Source: an uncultured Lachnospiraceae bacterium
Lineage (GTDB): Bacteria > Bacillota > Clostridia > Lachnospirales > Lachnospiraceae
Direction: 5' to 3'
Assembly: GCA_910587935.1 (NCBI GenBank)
Contig: CAJUNP010000024.1
Span: forward strand, 1-47,386
DNA length: 47,386 nt
In this document: positions 42,301 to 47,386 of the stretch, in pieces
How positions within the stretch are numbered: the stretch's first letter is position 1
How the letters are laid out: each line of letters starts with the position of its first letter
Notes under the pieces: generated by a model
Database searches by the model: none
The model's input: only the letters and a program-made list of their open reading frames with translations
What the model was told of the DNA's origin: nothing
Made by a program: the position numbers and the translations under genes

Positions 42301-43767
42301 ATGTGCGGCGATATGGAACAATATAAAAAAAATGATGTGCTCACGGTTACGATTGAAGATATGGGCCACGACGGAGAAGGCATCGGAAAAATAAACGGTT
42401 TTCCCCTGTTTATTAAGGACGCCGTGATCGGGGATACCGTTCTGGCTAAAATTATGAAAAGCAAAAAGAATTATGCGTATGCCCGTTTAGAGAAGGTAAC
42501 TATGCCTTCTCCTTTTCGCGTGGAGCCAAAATGTCCTTTTTACAGGCAGTGCGGCGGCTGCCAGCTTCAGACGCTTTCTTATGAAAAACAGCTGGAATTT
42601 AAGCAGAATAAAATACGGAATCACCTGATCCGTCTGGGCGGTTTTAAGGAGCGGTTTATAGACCGGGTTATGGAACCTGTTATAGGCATGGATAATCCTT
42701 ACCGCTACCGGAACAAAGCGCAGTATCCCGTGGGTACGGACAAGAACGGGAAACCTGTGGCCGGATTTTATGCCGGGCACAGCCATACGATTATCGCCAA
42801 TACCAATTGTTATCTTGGAGACGAAAAGAATCAGCAGATTTTGGAGACCGTTCTGGCCTTTATGGAAAAATATAAAATTGCTCCATACAATGAAACCACC
42901 GGCGAAGGTCTGGTGCGGCATATTCTGATCCGCACCGGTTTTACCAGCGGCCAGATTATGGTATATTTTGTGCTGAACAGCCGCCGTAAAAAGAACGGCG
43001 CATATTTTCCGCATCAGGATGAATTGCTGGAAGCGCTGAAGCGGACGGAGGGCATGGCCGCTATCGGCGTCAGCCTGAACCGGGAAAAAACAAACGTAAT
43101 CATGGGAAAGGAAGCAGAAAATCTCTGGGGAAGTCCCACGATCTGGGACAGGATTCACATACGGAGGGAAGAAACGCGGGGAGGCCAAAGGGAATTTATT
43201 CCCACAGGACAGGCGCTTGATTTCAATATTTCTCCGTTGTCCTTTTATCAGGTCAATCCGGTGCAGACGGAAAAGCTCTACAGTCTGGCATTGGAATACG
43301 CCGGTCTTGACGGAAGTCAGACCGTATGGGATCTGTATTGCGGAATCGGTACGATTTCTCTGTTTCTGGCCACAAGGGCGAAGCAGGTTTACGGGGTGGA
43401 AGTGGTTCCCCAGGCAATCGAAGACGCCAGAGAAAACGCAAGGCGAAACGGGATTGATAACGCACAGTTTTTTGTGGGCAGGGCGGAAGATGTGCTGCCC
43501 CGCAAGTATGAGGAAGAAGGGATTTTTGCGGATGTCATTGTGGTGGACCCGCCCCGCAAGGGATGCGACGAGGCGTGCCTTCGGACGATGCTTTTGATGA
43601 AGCCGGAGAGGATCGTGTATGTAAGCTGTGATTCGGCGACGCTGGCGAGGGATCTGCGGGTGCTGTGCGACGGCGGATATGAGGTGAAACGGGTGCGGGG
43701 GTGCGATCAGTTTTGTATGGGGGTGCATGTTGAGACGGTAGTATTGATGTCAAGAAAAGAAAAATAA
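42301..43767 (+). CDS. rlmD: 23S rRNA (uracil-5-)-methyltransferase RlmD-type
   Basis: A 488-residue RNA m5U methyltransferase of the RumA/RlmD family. A TRAM domain (about 10-65), an iron-sulfur site (CPFYRQCGGCQ near 79-89 with a further Cys in TNCYLGD), then the SAM domain (DLYCGIGTISLFLA), VVDPPRKGCD and the catalytic Cys in YVSCDSATLARDL. No clear binding site stands before the ATG at 42301 or the alternative at 42313, so coupling to yhaM four bases upstream is likely. Several Firmicute copies exist per genome, so the target base is not certain. Confidence 0.9.
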   Translation: MCGDMEQYKKNDVLTVTIEDMGHDGEGIGKINGFPLFIKDAVIGDTVLAKIMKSKKNYAYARLEKVTMPSPFRVEPKCPFYRQCGGCQLQTLSYEKQLEFKQNKIRNHLIRLGGFKERFIDRVMEPVIGMDNPYRYRNKAQYPVGTDKNGKPVAGFYAGHSHTIIANTNCYLGDEKNQQILETVLAFMEKYKIAPYNETTGEGLVRHILIRTGFTSGQIMVYFVLNSRRKKNGAYFPHQDELLEALKRTEGMAAIGVSLNREKTNVIMGKEAENLWGSPTIWDRIHIRREETRGGQREFIPTGQALDFNISPLSFYQVNPVQTEKLYSLALEYAGLDGSQTVWDLYCGIGTISLFLATRAKQVYGVEVVPQAIEDARENARRNGIDNAQFFVGRAEDVLPRKYEEEGIFADVIVVDPPRKGCDEACLRTMLLMKPERIVYVSCDSATLARDLRVLCDGGYEVKRVRGCDQFCMGVHVETVVLMSRKEK

Positions 43768-43969
43768 TGGTCAGAAAGTGGCGTATTTCCGGGCTTTTTA
43801 GGAAGTTGGGATTAGAAGCCTAACTCCTGAAAAGGCTCGGTTATTTTATATGGAAACATATCTACTGCGAAAATGTGTGTCAGGTTGTGACCTCGGATTA
43901 GATAACGCAAATTGAGTTAGTGGATTAGATGTCAGGGATTTTGAAGTGATTTTTGAAAGAGGAAAAAAG

Positions 43970-43997
43970 TTGACAATAAATCCGGCAACTCGATACT
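43970..43997 (+). promoter_or_regulatory. Promoter of the SIR2 cassette
   Basis: TTGACA (43970-43975) is followed after 16 bases by GATACT (43992-43997), a partial -10 match. The expected start lies some 40 bases before the ATG at 44046. The rest of 43768-44045 holds no clear gene; short frames such as RDFEVIFERGKKLTINPATRY and VFLDSGIDVKEGVDL may be scraps of a lost gene. Confidence 0.5.
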
Positions 43998-44045
43998 AAG
44001 GGTGTTTCTGGACAGCGGAATAGATGTTAAGGAAGGAGTGGATTT

Positions 44046-45098
44046 ATGGATGATATGAGGTTTGCAGAATACGAATACTATATGAAGAATCGTCCTCATG
44101 TAGTTATTCTTGGAGCTGGTGCAAGTTGCGCTGCGATTCCCAACGGTGATAAAAATGGCAAAAGAATATCTGCTATGAGTGGATTTATTGATAAACTTGG
44201 ATTAACCAATATTATCTCAAAAGTAAAAATTAACACAGCATCGGATAATCTCGAAGATATTTACATGGAATTAGATGAGCGAAGTAAGACAGAGCCAGAT
44301 TGCAATAATGTAAAAGAAGAGTTAGAAAAAGTTATCTGGGACTATATGAGTGACTTTGTTTTACCTGATGAACCTACTGTTTATGACTATTTGGTCATGA
44401 GTCTTACAAGCAAAGATTTAATTGCTACATTTAATTGGGACCCCTTTTTAGTTCAAGCAATTGGCCGAGCACAAAAATATACCCAAAATATTCCTCAGGT
44501 TGCATTTCTTCACGGCAATGTTGCTGTCGGATATTGCCCAAAGGACAATATCATGGGAAATGTAGGTAGAATGTGTAAATGTGGTACTTTATTAAGGCCA
44601 ATGAAGCTTCTCTTTCCAATAAAGAAAAAAGACTACTCAAGTGATATTGCAATTGAAAAATCTTGGAAGCAATTAAAAAATGCCCTGGAACGGGCCTATA
44701 TGGTTACTATTTTCGGCTATAGTGCTCCTATTAGTGACGCTGAGGCGGTAGCGATGATGAAAGAGGCATGGGGAAATGTAGACGATAGAAAAATGGAAGA
44801 GATTGAGCTGATTGATATTAGAAAAGAGGATGACGTGATAAATTCATGGAGCCAGTTTATTCATACACATCATTATTCGTATCATACCAGTTTTTTTGAT
44901 TCGACGTTGGCTCGATGCCCAAGAAGAAGTTGCGAAGCAACATTTGATAGGCTGATGAATTGCATTTGGATAGATGGAAGTAAAGGGTTTAAGGAAGGTA
45001 TGAGCTTTGCGGATATAGATAAGAAAACGTACGAACTTATTAAAGAGGAAGAAGTGAAAAAAGGGAGAAAGGTTGCTTTATCCAATCCCTATCATTGA
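44046..45098 (+). CDS. SIR2-like NAD-binding protein, probable defence effector
   Basis: A 350-residue protein with the stand-alone SIR2-like fold. VVILGAGAS (19-27) is the NAD-binding loop, ATFNWDPFL gives Asn130 and Asp132, VAFLHGN gives His156, and IFGYSAPISDAEAV (222-235) is the later SIR2 block. A Cys-rich turn (YCPKD, MCKCG at 163-180) may bind zinc. In ThsA, Avs and DSR systems, SIR2 domains with the matching Asn and His destroy NAD+ to stop phage growth; that activity here is inferred. AAGGAG precedes the ATG. It heads a three-gene operon with two unrecognised partners beside a recombinase. The DNA is clearly more AT-rich than rlmD upstream. Confidence 0.82.
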   Translation: MDDMRFAEYEYYMKNRPHVVILGAGASCAAIPNGDKNGKRISAMSGFIDKLGLTNIISKVKINTASDNLEDIYMELDERSKTEPDCNNVKEELEKVIWDYMSDFVLPDEPTVYDYLVMSLTSKDLIATFNWDPFLVQAIGRAQKYTQNIPQVAFLHGNVAVGYCPKDNIMGNVGRMCKCGTLLRPMKLLFPIKKKDYSSDIAIEKSWKQLKNALERAYMVTIFGYSAPISDAEAVAMMKEAWGNVDDRKMEEIELIDIRKEDDVINSWSQFIHTHHYSYHTSFFDSTLARCPRRSCEATFDRLMNCIWIDGSKGFKEGMSFADIDKKTYELIKEEEVKKGRKVALSNPYH

Positions 45099-45153
45099 TT
45101 CGCAAAATTTTCAAGGCCTGTAATGAGAATAAATTTTAGAGGAGAATTTGCCT

Positions 45154-46170
45154 ATGGACGATAATGTAATACATATTCCACAAGAAGATATAGAGATTAT
45201 TGATGCTTCTGAGTACAGCGAAGATTTAACAGAATACTTTAATGATATGCCAGAGGTGGCTCGACCACTCGTGAAAGGTGCGAAAGAGGCATTTTCAAAG
45301 ATAGAACAGATGCTTTATTCTGCTCCAGCATTTATTAATCTTGTGAAGGCAAGTGTTCCAGAACAAGCATTTCAGGCTATTCTTACCGATGACCAGAAGG
45401 CAAAGATTGCAAGTGGTGCATTAAAACTGATGACAAAGAAAGATGGTTCATTGATGGCCAATCTTGTAAATCCTGAAACCAACAAGATTGTATCAACGAT
45501 ATCTCTTCAAAATGTTAATCTTTCACCAGCACTATCACAGGCAATGACAAGCTATGCATCTCAGATGCAAATGGCACAAATCGCTGAGCAAATTCAAGTG
45601 GTTCAATTGGCAATCGAAGAAGTGCGTCAGGGACAAGAATATGACAGATTGGCAATGGCATATAGTTGTCAGCAAAAACTGCTTCAGGCTATGGAAATCA
45701 GAAATCCTGAGTTAAAGGCGATGGCATTGCTCCAAATTGCATCAGATGCAGAAGATAGTAGAAATCTTTTGATGCAAAGTCAAAATGCAAATTTAGCTTT
45801 TATAAAAGACCAACCAGAGTCTTTCTTTGGGAAACTGTTATCCGGCGCAACACCTGAAAAAATAAGCCAAAGAATGAATGAGATTCGTGAAAGCCTGAGT
45901 GCAGTAAATATGGTTTCTTTAGCAGAAGCTATGGCATATCAAGAAATGGGTGAAAATGCCGCTGCAAGACAAAGTTTACAGTATTACGCTGGATATATAG
46001 AAAAATCATATCTGAGTACCAAGGGACTTGTCGAGCGTTTAGACTTGATAGACCCAGCACCGGAAAACTACTGGACAAAAACATTACCGGATATAAAAAA
46101 GAAAATACAAGCGTTGCCATGCGTAGAAGAATTAGCATTATTGGAAGGAGAAAATGAAGATGGAGAATAA
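45154..46170 (+). CDS. Unrecognised helical cytoplasmic protein, partner of the SIR2 gene
   Basis: A 338-residue protein that I cannot place in a family. It has no membrane segment or signal. Residues about 1-35 are acidic; about 125-225 are long helices rich in Gln, Glu, Ala and Met with coiled-coil character (QMAQIAEQIQVVQLAIEEV); the last third has TPR-like helices (EAMAYQEMGENAAARQSLQYYAGYIEKSYL). The ATG at 45154 has AGAGGAG nine bases upstream. It lies 55 bases after the SIR2 stop and overlaps the next small gene by 11 bases, so the three are made together. It could be a sensor, an inhibitor or an oligomer scaffold for the SIR2 protein. Confidence 0.75.
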   Translation: MDDNVIHIPQEDIEIIDASEYSEDLTEYFNDMPEVARPLVKGAKEAFSKIEQMLYSAPAFINLVKASVPEQAFQAILTDDQKAKIASGALKLMTKKDGSLMANLVNPETNKIVSTISLQNVNLSPALSQAMTSYASQMQMAQIAEQIQVVQLAIEEVRQGQEYDRLAMAYSCQQKLLQAMEIRNPELKAMALLQIASDAEDSRNLLMQSQNANLAFIKDQPESFFGKLLSGATPEKISQRMNEIRESLSAVNMVSLAEAMAYQEMGENAAARQSLQYYAGYIEKSYLSTKGLVERLDLIDPAPENYWTKTLPDIKKKIQALPCVEELALLEGENEDGE

Positions 46171-46360
46171 GGTATGTAAGAATAAAAAATGTTTGAAACC
46201 ACTTCCGGAAGGTTATAAACATAAGTATTGCGAAGCCTGTAGAAACCAGCATGCACAAAAAGTAAAAAATGGATTTAAAGCAGCGGCTGGTGTAGCTGGA
46301 ACTGTAGCGTGTGTTGCGGTTACAGTTGTTACTGCAGGAAAAATTAACCCTAAAGAATAA
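46160..46360 (+). CDS. 66-residue zinc-ribbon membrane protein
   Basis: A very small protein: a cysteine knuckle pair (Cys6, Cys11, Cys24, Cys27: VCKNKKCLKPL and YCEACRNQ) typical of a zinc ribbon, a basic linker (HAQKVKNGFK), one hydrophobic helix (AAAGVAGTVACVAVTVVTAG) and a short tail. AGGAG nine bases before the ATG at 46160 is better placed than for the ATG at 46154. It overlaps the helical-protein gene by 11 bases, so it is translationally coupled. A zinc-ribbon membrane partner could put the SIR2 complex at the membrane, or be an effector itself; neither is shown. Confidence 0.7.
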   Translation: MENKVCKNKKCLKPLPEGYKHKYCEACRNQHAQKVKNGFKAAAGVAGTVACVAVTVVTAGKINPKE

Positions 46361-46410
46361 AAAAGACTCCCCATCACCGGAATCAAACCAGTGGTGAGGA
46401 GCCTTTGTGA
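46361..46410 (-). terminator. Hairpin between convergent genes
   Basis: 46367-46380 pairs with 46388-46401 over 11 to 12 of 14 positions. On the minus strand a T-rich run (46364-46358) follows the stem, so it would end the recombinase transcript; it may also serve the SIR2 operon. Confidence 0.6.
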
Positions 46411-46420
46411 TTTTTAGGCG

Positions 46421-47338
46421 TTAACCTTCAATGTCAATTTTAAGTCCGGACTTGAGCTCCACTGTGAAGTGGTCTTCCCAGACGGTTATCTGTTTGAGCC
46501 AGCGTTTTACCAATATTTCGTCGAATTCAGCAAGGTCAGTGCGCTGCTTCTTAATGTAATCCTGCAGGTCGTTAATTCTTGCAATCTGCGCGTCTCTGGC
46601 AGCGGTGTCAACGGTGCATTTTTCACGCTGTTCGCGGAGCTTGAAAATCTGGTCGGCAATCTCATCGTATGCTTCTTTGTTGTTAGCCTTTTTGAGAAGC
46701 TCTTTTTGAAGTTCCATCAGCTGCTCGTCAATGCCATCAGCGGTGTTCTTTTGAGCTTCTCTGATGACTTTAGCAATGTTCTGCTGTAACTGTGCCTGAT
46801 AGGTTGACTTATCTCCAAGGAGCCTGTTTATTGCCTGAACAACCACATTTTCTAATACCGTTTCATTGACGGTTCTTGCATGGCATTCTTCACCGGTAGG
46901 TTCCAGCCTGCTAAGGCAGCGCCAGACGATGGATTTGTTGCCACGGTTGTTCCAGTGGATTCTGCGGAACATTTCACCACACTCACCGCAAATAACAATC
47001 TGAGCGAAGCAGTGGTTGCAGCTGTAACTGCGCTTTTTGCCATTGGCGCTGGTCTTGACTACTCGCCTGCGTACCAGTTCTTCCTGCACTCGTAAGAAGA
47101 TATCTTTTGGAATAATGGCTTCATGGTTTCCTTCAACATAATACTGAGGAACGATACCGTTGTTCTTTACTCTGGTCTTGTTCAGAAAGTCGGTGGTGTA
47201 AGTCTTTTGAAGAAGTGCATCACCGATGTATTTTTCATTACGAAGGATTTTGTTGATGGTGCTCGTCCACCATTTTGTTTTGCCGGCGCCGGTGAGAATA
47301 CCATCAGCTTCAAGTCCTTTTGCAATTTTATCTGTCAA
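46421..47338 (-). CDS. Large serine recombinase, 5'-truncated
   Basis: The C-terminal 305 residues of a large serine recombinase (integrase/transposase type that moves phages, ICEs and Tn4451-like elements). Visible are part of the Recombinase domain (IAKGLEADGILTGAGKTKWWTS, RNEKYIGDALLQKT), the zinc ribbon (VICGECGEMF, WRCLS, EECHARTV), a coiled coil (about 175-265) and the end GLKIDIEG. The N-terminal catalytic domain with the active Ser is missing: upstream homology stops just before LTDKIAK and an in-frame stop follows (47369-47371). The TTG at 47338 is not a real start. It marks the right part of the AT-rich tail as mobile DNA. Confidence 0.87.
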   Translation of the reverse strand: MTDKIAKGLEADGILTGAGKTKWWTSTINKILRNEKYIGDALLQKTYTTDFLNKTRVKNNGIVPQYYVEGNHEAIIPKDIFLRVQEELVRRRVVKTSANGKKRSYSCNHCFAQIVICGECGEMFRRIHWNNRGNKSIVWRCLSRLEPTGEECHARTVNETVLENVVVQAINRLLGDKSTYQAQLQQNIAKVIREAQKNTADGIDEQLMELQKELLKKANNKEAYDEIADQIFKLREQREKCTVDTAARDAQIARINDLQDYIKKQRTDLAEFDEILVKRWLKQITVWEDHFTVELKSGLKIDIEG

Positions 47339-47386
47339 CGCCGAATTAAAAATGTAAGAAAACGCCGATTATATTTTGTAGTTTTT

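Noticed and set aside
42487..43728. A 413-residue open frame on the minus strand across rlmD
   Set aside because: It is the mirror of a clearly real RlmD gene, has no ribosome site and reads as low-information His/Arg/Pro-rich text.
1..47386. CRISPR array, tRNA or rRNA genes
   Set aside because: No regularly spaced repeats and no clover-leaf or rRNA-like sequence were seen.

Overview
The window looks like one contig from a Firmicute of the Lachnospiraceae type. The evidence is Clostridia-style gene content (VanW/YoaR-like protein, class-2 GalT, MutS2, YhaM, a HAAS/SEDS-like gene with PadR, an ECF S component behind a cobalamin riboswitch), strong AGGAGG ribosome binding sites, TTGACA/TATAAT promoters and mid GC. 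Both ends break known genes: an aldo/keto reductase lacks its start at the left edge, and a large serine recombinase lacks its catalytic domain at the right edge. No rRNA, tRNA or CRISPR array was seen.

Layout. 1-2.7 kb: ferredoxin-type aldo/keto reductase, AraC regulator and metF. 2.7-5.7 kb: an AT-rich island with a complete EcoRII-like restriction-modification set (C5-methyltransferase with a ribbon-helix-helix N-terminus, EcoRII-like nuclease, Vsr repair nuclease), a strong promoter and a candidate operator. 5.7-10.2 kb (minus): a 1101-residue TIM-barrel-like multidomain protein and a small exported partner. 10.3-13.7 kb: a decayed zone with a broken methyltransferase, a P-loop kinase, BlaI beside a broken BlaR1-type peptidase, and scraps of mobile DNA. 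13.7-17.3 kb: galK, galT and a WYL regulator. 17.4-19.7 kb: ClbS-like protein, then PadR with a SEDS-like membrane protein. 19.8-30.2 kb: DegV, aroA, a B12-domain radical SAM protein, DnaQ-like exonuclease, VanW protein, AIR-synthase-like protein, Lrp regulator with aminotransferase, and trmL.

30.3-31.7 kb: a cobalamin riboswitch and terminator lead into a DUF4430 protein and an ECF S component, a probable B12 uptake unit. 31.7-33.8 kb (minus): a FIST sensor followed by a soluble chemotaxis-type signalling protein. 33.8-39.7 kb (minus): mutS2, response regulator, histidine kinase and MATE exporter in one run. At 39.8 kb a promoter reads into a 112-base element with a 25-bp perfect hairpin inside a three-way fold, just before a membrane-anchored HtrA/PDZ protein that lacks the protease triad. 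YhaM and RlmD follow.

43.8-47.4 kb: an AT-rich tail with a SIR2-like gene, an unrecognised helical protein and a 66-residue zinc-ribbon membrane protein in a tight operon facing the truncated recombinase. This SIR2 cassette is the best candidate for an undescribed system, probably a phage-defence or abortive-infection unit. The branched 39.8-kb element, the RHH-fused methyltransferase with its operator, and the large TIM-barrel protein come next.
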